Source of the DNA: Gammaproteobacteria bacterium
GTDB lineage: Bacteria > Pseudomonadota > Gammaproteobacteria > Steroidobacterales > PWYM01
DNA length: 64,000 nucleotides
NCBI GenBank assembly: GCA_007693855.1
Contig: RECU01000034.1
Location: 1 to 64,000 of the forward strand
Direction of reading: 5' to 3'
Positions 34,801-43,767 of this stretch are shown piece after piece. Within the stretch, counting starts at the first letter, position 1; the number at the start of each line of letters is the position of its first letter. A program made the position numbers and the translations under genes. Under the pieces are notes generated by a model, which ran no database searches, was not told where the DNA came from, and worked only from the letters and a program-made list of their open reading frames with translations.

Positions 34801-35723
34801 TGGTCGATGAGGCGCTGCCGCGCCGCGCGGAGCCGGATCCCCGAACGCTGCCGGCCATGCGCATCCGCGTCGAGGAGTTCGTGCTGGCTGGCATGGCGTT
34901 CGGCGCGCTGGAGGCGCAGCTTGACAGGGCCTCCGGCGGACTGGTTGCCAGCCGCCTGCAGAGCCGCAGCCCAAGCTTCCAGGTGAATGCGGACGGCCGC
35001 TGGCTGGCCGATGACTCCGGCAGTCGAACCGAGCTGGCGTTCGTCTTCGAGAGCACGGATATCGCCGGCGCGTTGCAGGCCATGCGCTTCGAGCCTTTCA
35101 TGAGTGCCAACGCAGGCACCGTCGATGCCCGGTTGCACTGGGAGGGCGGGCCGGCCTCCGAGTCCTGGCGTGACAGCCTGGGCGGGAGCATTGCGCTCAG
35201 AGTACAGAATGGCAGGCTTAGCGAAGTCGAGCCAGGCGCCGGTCGGGTGGTCGGGTTGATGAGCCTGTCGGCGTTACCACGCCGTCTTGCGCTGGATTTT
35301 CGCGATGTCTTCGGCAAGGGTCTCGGCTTCGACCGCATCGAGGGTGATTTTCTGCTGATCGACGGCGATGCCTACACCGACAACCTGCGTCTGCGTGGCC
35401 CGACCGCAGACATCGCCCTGTTGGGGCGTACCGGGCTCGCCCGCCGCGACTATGCCCAGCAGGCGCTGGTGACCGCCGATGTCGGCATGGCCCTGCCGGC
35501 GGTGGGGGGGCTGCTTGCCGGACCGGGTGTCGCCGCGGCCATCCTCGTGTTCCAGGAACTGTTCCGCCAGCCGATGCGCGGTATCGGCCAGGCGGCCTAC
35601 TGCGTCTCGGGCCCCTGGGAGGCGCCGCAGGTCCAGCGGTTGACGCAGACCATGATCGAGGAGGGTTACGGCTGCGTCGAGCTGCCGGGGGACTGGGACC
35701 AGGCGCGCGCGCGGGGCGACTGA
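31818..35723 (+). CDS. yhdP: AsmA-like protein YhdP
   Basis: A 1301-residue inner-membrane-anchored protein with one N-terminal helix ([20 protein letters not shown]) and a long beta-rich periplasmic body. The C-terminal AsmA_2 region is recognisable ([36 protein letters not shown]). YhdP, TamB and YdbH are thought to carry phospholipids between membranes. It starts by an ATGA overlap with rng and is followed by tldD, the same order as in E. coli. Confidence 0.95.
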   Translation: MKHWLRRLVRGLAVLGASLVILLALLVGLFRLLVPQVPEYQAELEAWATEALGVPVRVGRLDARLTLRGPELTLLDATVGGQGSGMLPLVAREVSVVVSVPRLVTERQVAVSRVRLAGVVVELARGADGQWLLQGQPLELDDRDAPAELPELPDFRLDFLDGELRLQPGPEAPVQVLGDIQLAVTRDGGRVSLDLRATPPEALGTRIEVSAEASPGEGRLDLDRLERMPWRAFIDLRDTDLAAWRAWLPGDWALPAAGRGGLRLWVAALGRQPLEASAELDLLGLAPPPGTLPSPLEQAYDRLAGRFEWRRHETGWTAAAGRLLVERGGLRWPETELRLEVEGDLGGRARVAFEGGFLRLEDLLPALAWVPAGDWRERLLAMAPAGEVETLELSLDLVPDAEPGYSASGRVRALQLAAIEDWPGVSGLGGGFRADETGGRFQVAGEGFAFERRPSFDGLVSLGRVEGLVVWRRSPAGWRVVGDDLRVSGVDLTARGDFELLFDEEGAEIDIRAEVIRAELGPAAARFLPVGHMPPPAVRWLRRGFPQGELTRGRFELSGRPRDFPFEDGSGHFLASGEVSGVTLDYADGWPLVTDVSGRVRFERETLTGEVSGGVISASPLLRGEMAIDNLRRPTLTVTGEVDSSVDRLLAFLRQSPVAEALGEPVFAARGSGAARTQVDLTLPLFDIQQHRWQGEIALDNARVGYGDLPAEIVGLRGRLLLDTGEVRSDDLVGSLFGEVFTAELSPASDDGYHTVLRARGRLGPRGLNTLVGEPLAARTRGVAEWSLSGWFPEGQPDGTRAPLRFALDSLLTGLEVDLPVPAGKPAGEPLPLQLVATLDPATGLSLSGELGREARWLLELVDSPAGWQLAQGNLRLGGGTPLLPLHEGLAIDGTIGELQVDAWLALAATLARESGNAVLQRVDLTAETAYGLGQEVAELTLLLERGLEEWRLRLDSEAVAGDVQVPFDLTGDTALVMDMQRLHIAGQGPLAEPVVDEALPRRAEPDPRTLPAMRIRVEEFVLAGMAFGALEAQLDRASGGLVASRLQSRSPSFQVNADGRWLADDSGSRTELAFVFESTDIAGALQAMRFEPFMSANAGTVDARLHWEGGPASESWRDSLGGSIALRVQNGRLSEVEPGAGRVVGLMSLSALPRRLALDFRDVFGKGLGFDRIEGDFLLIDGDAYTDNLRLRGPTADIALLGRTGLARRDYAQQALVTADVGMALPAVGGLLAGPGVAAAILVFQELFRQPMRGIGQAAYCVSGPWEAPQVQRLTQTMIEEGYGCVELPGDWDQARARGD

Positions 35724-35827
35724 GCCGCGACAGGTACCAGTGTTGGACGCCCGGCGCCGGGTCACGGAGAATGCGGGCCTCAGGGAGTGCTCGCCGTCAG
35801 CTCGGCGCCGCGACACGACAGGAAAGG

Positions 35828-37279
35828 ATGCAAGTGTTGTCTGCACAGTCATTGACCATTGCCACCACGCGCCTGCTGGCGCCGGGCGGGCTCGATCTCG
35901 ACCGGCTCCAGGGAGCACTCGGCCAGCTCATGGCCCGTCGTCTGGACTACGCGGAGTTCTATTTCCAGAGCGCGCGGCATGAGTCCTGGAGCCTTGAGGA
36001 CGGCATCGTCAAGGAAGGCAGCCACAGCCTCGACCAGGGCGTGGGTGTGCGTGCCGTGACCGGCGAGCGCACCGGATTCGCCTATTCCGACGTCATTACC
36101 GATGATGCCCTGCGGGCGGCCGCTGGCGCCGCCGGCGCCATCGCGCGCAGTGGCGGTGAGGGGCGCGTCCAGGCCTGGCGCCAGAGCGCGCCGCAGGCGC
36201 TTTACGCCGAGGCCGACCCGCTCGCCAGTCTGCCGGACGCCGAGAAGATCGCCTGTCTGCTCGAGATCGACCAGGCCACCCGCGCCATGGACCCGCGCGT
36301 ACGCCAGGTGATGGCCAGTCTGGCTGCTGTGCACGAGGTGGTCCTGGTGGTGGCCAGTGACGGCACACTGGCCGCCGATGTGCGGCCGCTGGTGCGGTTG
36401 AATGTCTCGGTGATCGTCGAGCAGGGGGGGCGCCGCGAGCAGGCCTCGAGTGGTGGTGGCGGGCGTTTCGATCTGGTCGAGCTGATCCGCGGTGAGCGGC
36501 CGCTGACGTTCGCGCGTGAAGCGGTCCGGCAGGCCACGCTCAACCTCGAGGCGGTTCCCGCGCCTGCGGGGACCATGCCCGTGGTGCTCGGCAGTGGCTG
36601 GCCCGGGGTGCTGCTGCACGAGGCGATCGGCCATGGTCTGGAAGGCGATTTCAACCGCAAGGGTACTTCCGCATTCAGCGGGCGCGTGGGTCAGCGCGTG
36701 GCCGCGGCGGGCTGCACCGTGGTCGATGACGGCACCCTGCCACAGCGGCGCGGCTCGCTGTCCGTCGACGACGAGGGCACGCCGTCAAGCTGCACGGTAC
36801 TGATCGAGGATGGGCGCCTCGCGGGCTATATGCAGGACAAGCTCAATGCGCGGCTGATGGGTGAGCGTTGTACCGGTAACGGCCGCCGCGAGTCCTTTGC
36901 GCATCTGCCGATGCCGCGTATGACCAATACCTACATGTTGCCCGGCGACCGCGACCCCGAAGAGATCATCGCCTCGGTGCAGCGCGGCCTGTACGCCTGC
37001 AACTTCGGCGGCGGCCAGGTGGATATCACCTCCGGGAAGTTCGTGTTCTCCGCCAATGAGGCCTACCTGATCGAAAACGGACGCCTGGGTGCGCCGGTCA
37101 AGGGCGCGACGCTGATCGGTAACGGCCCCGATGTGCTCACGCGGGTGAGCATGGTGGGTAACGACCTCGCCCTGGACCAGGGGATCGGCGTCTGTGGCAA
37201 GGAGGGCCAGTCCGTCCCGGTAGGGGTCGGGCAGCCCACGCTGCGGATCGATGCGCTCACCGTCGGCGGGACCGCCTGA
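35828..37279 (+). CDS. tldD: Metalloprotease subunit TldD
   Basis: The 483-residue protein is the catalytic partner of the TldD/PmbA (TldE) protease, which trims peptides such as microcin precursors and degrades unfolded CcdA. The zinc helix [11 protein letters not shown] and the downstream Cys in GVCGKEGQS are intact, with the long family block [27 protein letters not shown] lies directly before the ATG at 35828; GTG at 35834 would have better spacing. Its partner pmbA lies 5 kb away at 42406. Confidence 0.96.
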   Translation: MQVLSAQSLTIATTRLLAPGGLDLDRLQGALGQLMARRLDYAEFYFQSARHESWSLEDGIVKEGSHSLDQGVGVRAVTGERTGFAYSDVITDDALRAAAGAAGAIARSGGEGRVQAWRQSAPQALYAEADPLASLPDAEKIACLLEIDQATRAMDPRVRQVMASLAAVHEVVLVVASDGTLAADVRPLVRLNVSVIVEQGGRREQASSGGGGRFDLVELIRGERPLTFAREAVRQATLNLEAVPAPAGTMPVVLGSGWPGVLLHEAIGHGLEGDFNRKGTSAFSGRVGQRVAAAGCTVVDDGTLPQRRGSLSVDDEGTPSSCTVLIEDGRLAGYMQDKLNARLMGERCTGNGRRESFAHLPMPRMTNTYMLPGDRDPEEIIASVQRGLYACNFGGGQVDITSGKFVFSANEAYLIENGRLGAPVKGATLIGNGPDVLTRVSMVGNDLALDQGIGVCGKEGQSVPVGVGQPTLRIDALTVGGTA

Positions 37280-37325
37280 GCGGCCGCGGAGGCGGTGTCG
37301 CGCAAGGCTGTGCTAGATTGCCGCC

Positions 37326-37556
37326 ATGTGGCTGTCCAAACCGGTTTACGAGGCGCTGCCTTTTTATTACCTGCTGGCCGGCGCCGCCCTGCTGGGGGCC
37401 TCGCTATACCTCGATGAGGGCGTCTGGCAGGCGGGCTGCATCGTCCTGGGCCTGATCGGTCTGCTGGCCGGACTCGTGGTGTGGCTGAAACGCCGGGACT
37501 ATCGTCGCCGGCATGTCCGGGGCCCGGGTGGACCACTGGACGACGAGATCCGCTAG
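37326..37556 (+). CDS. Small two-helix membrane protein
   Basis: A 76-residue product with two hydrophobic segments (YYLLAGAALLGASLYL and CIVLGLIGLLAGLVVWL) and a basic tail (KRRDYRRRHVRG). The ATG at 37326 is preceded by a TAGATT box only 8 bp upstream. The family is unknown to me. It sits between tldD and the convergent FHA ATPase, whose stop it overlaps by 4 bp. Confidence 0.6.
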   Translation: MWLSKPVYEALPFYYLLAGAALLGASLYLDEGVWQAGCIVLGLIGLLAGLVVWLKRRDYRRRHVRGPGGPLDDEIR

Positions 37557-38848
37557 TCGCCGCTGCCCTCGGCGGTGCGCGGCAGCGAGCTGTCCTCGTC
37601 CCCGTCAGTCTCGATCGCCTCGTCGGAAAGCAGGTCCTCGTCATCGGGCGAGCCGCCTGATCCGTTGGCGTCGCGCAGGTCCTCGTAGACCAGCGTATGT
37701 TCGCCGATCTGGATCCTGTCTCCATGGCGGAGCCGTCGCCGCTTGAGGCGGTTGCCTTCGAGATACACGCCATTGGTGCTGTTGAGATCCTCGAGCACGC
37801 TCTCGCCCTCACGCGTGAGGATCTGGGCATGGTGTCGGCTGACGAAGCGGCTCTGCAGCTGCAGTTCGTTGTCCGGCGTCCGGCCGATGATGATGCGCCC
37901 GTCCTGGAGCTCACGGATGGCGACCTGCCGGTCCTGGTGGAGGATACGCAGGCGTGACAGGGCGAAGCTGCCGGTGTCGTCGCTGCCATCATCGACGGCG
38001 CTGAGCGCCGGGCGCTTGCGGGCGCTGACGAAGGGGGGATGTTCGCGCCACTGGAGCTCGGTCAGTGCCGCCTCGATCTCTGCACTGCTCACGGCTTCGA
38101 GGTCGTCTGCAAAGGCACAGAGCATGGCGGTATCGCAGAGGGTGTTCACCAGGCGCGGGGTTCCTCGCGTCTCCCGGTAGATCAGCGCGAAGGTGTCTTC
38201 GGTGAACAGTTCGCGCTCACCCGCGCCGGCGACCGCCAGACGATGGCGGATGTATTCCCGGGTCTCGTCGCGGTTCAGCGGGCCGAGGTGGAAGCGCAGC
38301 CGCACGCGCTGCGCCAGCTGCTCGAGATTCGGTGAGTCGAGCTTGTCCTTGAGCTCGGGCTGGCCGGCCAGGATGATCCTGAGCACCTTTTCCTTCTGGG
38401 TCTCCACTCCCGAGAGCAGCCGGAGTTCCTCCAGTACCTTGGGGCTGAGATTCTGCGCCTCGTCGATGATCAGCAGCACCTTCTTGCCCGAAGCGTAGAG
38501 CTCGATCAGGTGGGTGTTGAGGGTGTCGAGCAGTTCGGCCTTCTGCATCTGGAACGGTCGGAACCCGAACTCGACGAGAATGCCCTGGAGAAATTCCACC
38601 GGGGTGACCTGGGTCTGGGCGACGTGCGCCAGGGCGACATCGGCTGGCAGGTCCGAGATGAACGACTGGATGAGCGTGGTCTTGCCGGAACCGATCTCGC
38701 CGGTGATGACCACGAAACCGTCGGTCAGCCACATGATCGAGTCCATGTAAGCCCGCGCCCTGGCATGTTGGCGGCTGGCATACAGAAACTGCGGATCCGG
38801 ACTCAGCCGGAACGGCGGTTCGTTCAGCTTGAAATGCTCGCCGTACAT
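37553..38848 (-). CDS. ExeA/GspA-type AAA ATPase with C-terminal FHA domain
   Basis: The first ~270 residues are an ExeA/MshM-like AAA ATPase: opening MYGEHFKLNEPPF, Walker A GEIGSGKTTL (residues 50-59) and Walker B LLIIDEAQN. An FHA domain follows at roughly 330-405 (IIIGRTPDNELQLQSRFVSR, then STNGVYLEGN), with the Arg, Ser and Asn expected for phosphothreonine binding. The C-terminus is acidic. ExeA proteins help place secretin complexes through peptidoglycan; no GspB, secretin or kinase gene lies nearby. There is no transmembrane helix. It is the last gene of a minus-strand run beginning at 42294. Confidence 0.88.
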   Translation of the reverse strand: MYGEHFKLNEPPFRLSPDPQFLYASRQHARARAYMDSIMWLTDGFVVITGEIGSGKTTLIQSFISDLPADVALAHVAQTQVTPVEFLQGILVEFGFRPFQMQKAELLDTLNTHLIELYASGKKVLLIIDEAQNLSPKVLEELRLLSGVETQKEKVLRIILAGQPELKDKLDSPNLEQLAQRVRLRFHLGPLNRDETREYIRHRLAVAGAGERELFTEDTFALIYRETRGTPRLVNTLCDTAMLCAFADDLEAVSSAEIEAALTELQWREHPPFVSARKRPALSAVDDGSDDTGSFALSRLRILHQDRQVAIRELQDGRIIIGRTPDNELQLQSRFVSRHHAQILTREGESVLEDLNSTNGVYLEGNRLKRRRLRHGDRIQIGEHTLVYEDLRDANGSGGSPDDEDLLSDEAIETDGDEDSSLPRTAEGSGD

Positions 38849-38930
38849 GTCCACACCGGTGACTGCCACTGACCCGGAGAGTAAACCATCCCTCGGCCGG
38901 TTTCGAGCGACCGGATCGCGACTGCGAGGC

Positions 38931-40022
38931 TCAGTCCCCGCGTCCGGCCAGGGCGCGGAGGCGCTCGAGGCGCCCGGGCAATGCCGATCGCTCGGCACAG
39001 ACCACCGTGGCATGACCGATCTTGCGGCGGGGCCGCGGGTGCTTGCCGTAGTCGTGAAAATGACAGCCCTCGATGGCGAGCACCTCGGCACGGGGCGGCA
39101 GACGTCCCAGGAAGTTGACCATCGCGGCGTACCCACGTGCCGAGGTGTCCCCCAGCGGCAGATCGAGAATACCGCGCAGGTGGTTCTCAAACTGCGAGGT
39201 GACCGCGCCCTCGAGGGTCCAGTGCCCGGAATTGTGCACCCGAGGCGCCATTTCGTTGGCCAGCAGCCGTCCGTCGACGACGAAGAACTCTACGGTCAGC
39301 ACCCCCGCGTAGTCGAAGTGCTCGAGCAGGCGATCCAGGCAGCGCTCCGCGTCCTGTTGCAGCCCTGGCCGCTCCACCGGCGCCAGGCTGTAATCGAGGA
39401 TGCCCTGCCAATGCACATTGCGTGTCAGCGGGTAATGGCGCCGTTCGCCGCGCCGGTTGCGCACACCGATCAGCGAGACTTCTTCGTCGAACGGCGCGAA
39501 CGCCTCGAGGATCATCGCCACGCCGCCGAGGGCTTCCCAGGCGGCGGCCAGCTCGTCGCGCCGGCGGATGAAGCGCTGACCGCGTCCGTCGTAGCCGAGC
39601 CGGCGGGTCTTCAGGACCGCCGGCAGACCCAGTGCCTCGGCCGCCTCAGCGAGTTGATCGAGCGTGTCGACGGTTCGCCAGGCGACGGTCTCGATCCCCA
39701 GTGCGTTGAACAGGGTCTTCTCGAGCAGCCGGTCCTGCGCCGTCGCCAGTGCATCGATGGGCGGCAGCAGTGCGGTTGTCGCCGCGACCCGTGCGGCCGC
39801 CTCCCGCGGCAGGTTCTCCACGTCGAACGTGACGACGTCGCAGCGCTGGGCGAGGGTCTCCAGCAGCGCGGGGTCGTCGATGGCGCCCAGCAGCGAGGGG
39901 GCCACCTGGGCGCCGGGGCTGTCAGCGTCGCGGTCGAGAAACAGGATCCGCTCACCCAGAGGGATGCCGGCGAGCGCCATCATCCGACCGAGTTGGCCCG
40001 CGCCGACGATGCCGACCGTCAT
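38931..40022 (-). CDS. purK: 5-(carboxyamino)imidazole ribonucleotide synthase
   Basis: This ATP-grasp enzyme of 363 residues makes N5-CAIR from AIR, ATP and bicarbonate in purine synthesis. The N-terminal [21 protein letters not shown] and the ATP-grasp segments ([31 protein letters not shown]) are intact. Its start overlaps the purE stop by 4 bp, so the two enzymes that act in sequence are coupled. Confidence 0.97.
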   Translation of the reverse strand: MTVGIVGAGQLGRMMALAGIPLGERILFLDRDADSPGAQVAPSLLGAIDDPALLETLAQRCDVVTFDVENLPREAAARVAATTALLPPIDALATAQDRLLEKTLFNALGIETVAWRTVDTLDQLAEAAEALGLPAVLKTRRLGYDGRGQRFIRRRDELAAAWEALGGVAMILEAFAPFDEEVSLIGVRNRRGERRHYPLTRNVHWQGILDYSLAPVERPGLQQDAERCLDRLLEHFDYAGVLTVEFFVVDGRLLANEMAPRVHNSGHWTLEGAVTSQFENHLRGILDLPLGDTSARGYAAMVNFLGRLPPRAEVLAIEGCHFHDYGKHPRPRRKIGHATVVCAERSALPGRLERLRALAGRGD

Positions 40023-40510
40023 GTCCGGGCGGGATCGGGTCGCGCCAGGACCGCGTCGGTCTGCGCTTGCCGGTACGTCTCCAGGGCGTCGCGCAGTGTG
40101 TCATCCGAGAGCGCCAGGATGGCCGCCGCGAGCAGGGCGGCGTTGGTGGCACCCGCCGCGCCGATCGCAAGCGTCCCTACCGGCACGCCTGCGGGCATCT
40201 GCGCGATCGAGAGCAGGGAATCGATACCATTGAGTGCGCGGGATTTCACCGGCACCCCGAGCACCGGCAGTGAGGTCTTGGCCGCGGCCATGCCGGGCAG
40301 ATGGGCCGCCCCGCCGGCGCCGGCGATGATGACCTTGAGACCGCGTGCACTGGCCTGCTCACAGTACTCGAACAGCAGATCGGGCGTGCGGTGCGCCGAG
40401 ACCACGCGCGTTTCATGCGCAACCCCGAGACGCTCGAGCGTCTCGCTGGCATTGCGCATTGTCTCCCAGTCGGAGACCGAACCCATGATGATGCCGACCA
40501 GAGCTGTCAT
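40019..40510 (-). CDS. purE: N5-carboxyaminoimidazole ribonucleotide mutase
   Basis: The 163-residue class I PurE moves the carboxyl group of N5-CAIR to give CAIR. Signatures are [23 protein letters not shown] and [13 protein letters not shown], all normal. Length is usual. purK follows directly; purC, which uses the product, lies at 45094-46008 in its own unit. Confidence 0.97.
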   Translation of the reverse strand: MTALVGIIMGSVSDWETMRNASETLERLGVAHETRVVSAHRTPDLLFEYCEQASARGLKVIIAGAGGAAHLPGMAAAKTSLPVLGVPVKSRALNGIDSLLSIAQMPAGVPVGTLAIGAAGATNAALLAAAILALSDDTLRDALETYRQAQTDAVLARPDPART

Positions 40511-40543
40511 CGTCGCAGTTTACCAGCCCACCGGGGCCTGTGC

Positions 40544-41065
40544 TCAGGCGTCGGCCGCCAGCAGGCGCCTGAGTTCCCTGAACAGCTGGCGCCGTGCGTG
40601 GCTGGCCCGGGCCGTATCCGCGCGTGCCGCCGCCCGCAGCAGTTGTCGCAGGGCCTGTGGTTCGGTGGTGGGGTGGGCTGCAATGAACTCGCCGAGCGCC
40701 GCGTCGCCTTCCTCCAGCAGCCGATCGCGCCAGCGTTCAGCCTGGTGATCCAGCGCGACGATGGCGCGGTGGGCCTGTTCCCGGGCAGCCAGGGCCGCGC
40801 GGATCGGTTCGGCATCGATGCGGCGCATCAGCTTGCCGATCAGCTGTCGTTGGCGGCGCAGTCCACCATGCGCCTGGATGCGGCGGGCGAGTGCGAGGGC
40901 CTCGCGCAGCTCCTCGGGCAGCGGCAGGGCGGCGAGCTCACCCGCCGGCAGACCGAGCAGTGATTCACCCAGCGCCTGCAGGGCCTCGGCCTCGCGTTTG
41001 GCGGCCGATTTGCTGGGACGTTCGGTGGGCTCTGCGCCCTCCGATGGCTTGTCTGCTGAACTCAT
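40544..41065 (-). CDS. darP: Ribosome biogenesis factor DarP (YjgA)
   Basis: A 173-residue, strongly charged helical protein of the DUF615/YjgA family: SKSAAKREAEALQALGESL near the start, then GGLRRQRQLIGKLMRRIDAE and RQLFRELRRLL at the end. DarP binds the late 50S particle and helps fold the peptidyl-transferase centre. In E. coli it is divergent from pmbA; here one extra gene lies between them, overlapping darP by 4 bp. Confidence 0.93.
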   Translation of the reverse strand: MSSADKPSEGAEPTERPSKSAAKREAEALQALGESLLGLPAGELAALPLPEELREALALARRIQAHGGLRRQRQLIGKLMRRIDAEPIRAALAAREQAHRAIVALDHQAERWRDRLLEEGDAALGEFIAAHPTTEPQALRQLLRAAARADTARASHARRQLFRELRRLLAADA

Positions 41066-42294
41066 CGTGTCGCCGCCAGCGTGTCGGCGAGCACATCGAG
41101 CAGGCGGTCGACCTCCTTGGCCGTCTGGCGATGGGTGAGGCTGACCCGCAGGGCGCCGGTCTGTGGGTCGACACCGCAGACGGCGAGGGTGCGGGGGGCG
41201 TAGAAGTGGCCGTGGCGGATATTGATCCGGGCCCGCCCCAGGGCCGCGACGACCTCTCCCGGTGGCGCGCCCTCCACGGTGAAGCTGACGATCGGCAGAC
41301 GCTGTGGTCCCGGTGCCGGATCTCCCAGCACACGCACGCCTGGCAGGCGGGCCAGCCCCTCCAGCAACTGCCGCGTCAGCAGGCGTTCTGCCTGAACCAC
41401 CCGCGCGAAGCCGCTGATCAGACTGCCCTCACCCAAGGACCGGAAATACGTCGGCAGACTGCGGCAGGCGTAGACCAGTTCCCCGGCCACGCCACCGGGT
41501 TCGAAGCGCGCAGGCAGCGCATCGGCGGTGTGGAATTCATGGCTGGTGTTCGGCAGGCCGGCGAGCAGACCTTCGCGCGCGTAGAGCGCCGCGCAGTGTG
41601 GACCGAATACCTTGTAGGCGCTCCAGGCGTAGAAATCGACGTCCCAGTCGTACACGGCCAGCGCCGCGTGCGGCGCATAGGCGACCCCGTCGACACAGAC
41701 CAGAGCACCGGCCGCATGCGCCAGCCGGCTGATGTCCGCGATCGGCAGTACGCTGCCGGTGACGTTGCTCGCATGGGTGACGCAGACCAGCCGCGCCGGC
41801 TGCTCGAGCATCATCGCCAGCGTGTCCAGCTGTGGCGCGCCGGTGCTGGGGTCTAGGGGCCAGGTCTCCACCCGAACGCCCTGGCGGCTCAGGCGCAGCC
41901 ATGGGGTGAGGTTCGCGACATGCTCGGCGCCGCTGACAATGATCCGCTCCCCAGGCCGCAGCGTCGGCGCCAGCGCCTGGGCGAGCACTTCCATGAGCTG
42001 GGTGGTCGAATTGCCGAGCACCAGTTCCCCGGGTCCCGGGGCGCGGCTGCCGTCCGCCTGGCAGAGCGTCGCCAGTGCCTGACGGCCCTCTGCTGCCGCC
42101 TCCGCCGCGGCGGAGGCCAGCGAATTGTGCCGGCCCGCCAGCAGCGGCCAGCGCTCCAGGTACTGGTGCTGGTCCGCGAGCACGCTTCGCAACGGTGGCG
42201 TCCCGCCGGCGTTGTCCAGCAACAGCCAGCCGCACGTCACCACCGGCGGCAGTGGCAGCGTGTTCGGGTGGGGTAAATGGGCGGTGCGGGCCAT
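41062..42294 (-). CDS. Class-V aminotransferase, cysteine-desulfurase-like
   Basis: The 410-residue PLP enzyme resembles the TIGR01976 cysteine-desulfurase-like group. The PLP lysine is in YAWSAYKVFGPH, and the cofactor Asp/His side in VCVDGVAYAPHAAL. In place of the desulfurase catalytic loop (His-His-Cys-Ala in SufS) it has GHFYAPR, with no Cys, so a true desulfurase activity is unlikely; the real substrate is unknown. It starts the minus-strand run to darP, purE, purK and the FHA ATPase, and diverges from pmbA. Confidence 0.83.
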   Translation of the reverse strand: MARTAHLPHPNTLPLPPVVTCGWLLLDNAGGTPPLRSVLADQHQYLERWPLLAGRHNSLASAAAEAAAEGRQALATLCQADGSRAPGPGELVLGNSTTQLMEVLAQALAPTLRPGERIIVSGAEHVANLTPWLRLSRQGVRVETWPLDPSTGAPQLDTLAMMLEQPARLVCVTHASNVTGSVLPIADISRLAHAAGALVCVDGVAYAPHAALAVYDWDVDFYAWSAYKVFGPHCAALYAREGLLAGLPNTSHEFHTADALPARFEPGGVAGELVYACRSLPTYFRSLGEGSLISGFARVVQAERLLTRQLLEGLARLPGVRVLGDPAPGPQRLPIVSFTVEGAPPGEVVAALGRARINIRHGHFYAPRTLAVCGVDPQTGALRVSLTHRQTAKEVDRLLDVLADTLAATR

Positions 42295-42375
42295 CGAAGT
42301 CCGGGCGTGCGTGACAGGTGCCTGTGAAGGGCGGAGGATAGCATCCGTCGGCTGCGACCCGGCGGATCGGCGGCG

Positions 42376-42381
42376 TAGAAT
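42376..42381 (+). promoter_or_regulatory. Candidate -10 box for pmbA
   Basis: TAGAAT lies 24 bp before the pmbA ATG, followed by a G4T6 run. Confidence 0.4.
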
Positions 42382-42405
42382 AGGGGTTTTTTGCCCGGGG
42401 ATACC

Positions 42406-43737
42406 ATGGATACGGAAGCGCGACTGGCGGAACTCTCGGCGGTGACGGAACAGGCCGTGACCCAGGCCCGCGCGCTTGGCGCGGACCAGGCGGAGGCCGG
42501 TGCCAGCCTGGAGCAGGGTCTCTCGGTGACGGTACGCCTCGGCGAGATCGAAACGCTCGAGCACCAGCAGGATCGCGGTCTCGGCGTAACGGTCTACTTC
42601 GGCGGGCGCAAGGGCAGCGCGTCCACCGCGGATCTGTCGTCTTCCGCCGTCAGCGAGACCGTGGCCAAGGCCTGTTCGATCGCGCGGCTGACGGCGGTGG
42701 ACGAGTTTGCGGGTCTGGCCGAGGCCGCGCTGATGGCCACGGCGTTCCCGGACCTCGGCCTCTATCATCCCTGGGGGCTGACGCCCGAGCAGGCAGCCGA
42801 GCAGGCGCTGGCCTGTGAGGCGGCAGCGCTCGGCGCCGATCCGCGCCTGAAAAACTCCGAAGGTGCCACGGTGCATACAGGCAGTGGCGTGCGGGTCTAT
42901 GCCAACAGCCACGGGTTCTGCGCCGGGATGCCGAGCAGTTATCACACGCTCTCCTGCGTGGTACTGGCCGGGGAAGGCGAGGGCATGGAGCGCGATTACT
43001 GGTATACGGCCGATCGCGACTGGCGCCGCCTGGCGAGCCCCGAGGAAGTGGGGCTGGAGGCGGCGCGGCGCACCGTACGCCGCTTAGGTGCACGTCGGGT
43101 CGACACCTGCGAGGTGCCGGTGCTGTTTGCGCCGGAGGTGGCCCAGGGTCTGTTCGGGCACCTCGTCGCCGGGCTGCGGGGCACGGCCCAGTATCGGCAA
43201 GCATCGTTTCTGCTCGACTCGGTCGGGCGGCGGGTGTTTCCGCAGTGGTTGCGCATCGAGGAGCAGCCTCATCTGGCCGGTGCCCTGGGCAGCGCCGCCT
43301 GGGACAACGAGGGCGTGGCCACCCGGCCGCGCGCCCTGGTGGAGGGCGGCGAGATCCAGGGCTATGTCCTCTCGAGCTATTCGGCCCGCAAGCTCGGGCT
43401 GCAGACCACGGCAAACGCCGGGGGGGTGCATAATCTGAGTGTCGAGCCTTCCGCCGGCGACCAGTCTGCGCTGCTCGCCAGGATGTCGCGCGGTCTGCTG
43501 GTCACGGAGCTGATGGGCCAGGGGGTGAACATCGTCACCGGTGACTATTCGCGCGGCGCCGCGGGCTTCTGGGTGGAGGATGGCGAAATTGCCTGGCCGG
43601 TGAGCGAAATCACCATTGCCGGGACGCTGCCCGAAATGTTCGCCGGTCTGCTGGCGACCGGCAATGACATCGATACCCGTGGTGTGATCCGCTGCGGCAG
43701 TGTGTTGCTGGAACGCATGACAGTGGCCGGTCACTGA
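42406..43737 (+). CDS. pmbA: Metalloprotease subunit PmbA (TldE)
   Basis: The 443-residue partner of TldD; it lacks the zinc motif and forms the heterodimer with TldD. Family blocks visible: DRGLGVTVYFGGRKGSAST, YVLSSYSARKLGLQTTANAG and TGDYSRGAAGFWVEDGEIAW. ATG at 42406 is favoured by its position behind GGGG; an in-frame start at 42391 adds five residues. Having both subunits within 7 kb makes a complete protease in the window. Confidence 0.96.
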   Translation: MDTEARLAELSAVTEQAVTQARALGADQAEAGASLEQGLSVTVRLGEIETLEHQQDRGLGVTVYFGGRKGSASTADLSSSAVSETVAKACSIARLTAVDEFAGLAEAALMATAFPDLGLYHPWGLTPEQAAEQALACEAAALGADPRLKNSEGATVHTGSGVRVYANSHGFCAGMPSSYHTLSCVVLAGEGEGMERDYWYTADRDWRRLASPEEVGLEAARRTVRRLGARRVDTCEVPVLFAPEVAQGLFGHLVAGLRGTAQYRQASFLLDSVGRRVFPQWLRIEEQPHLAGALGSAAWDNEGVATRPRALVEGGEIQGYVLSSYSARKLGLQTTANAGGVHNLSVEPSAGDQSALLARMSRGLLVTELMGQGVNIVTGDYSRGAAGFWVEDGEIAWPVSEITIAGTLPEMFAGLLATGNDIDTRGVIRCGSVLLERMTVAGH

Positions 43738-43767
43738 GCCGCCGGCGGCGGTCACGCGCGGCGAACG

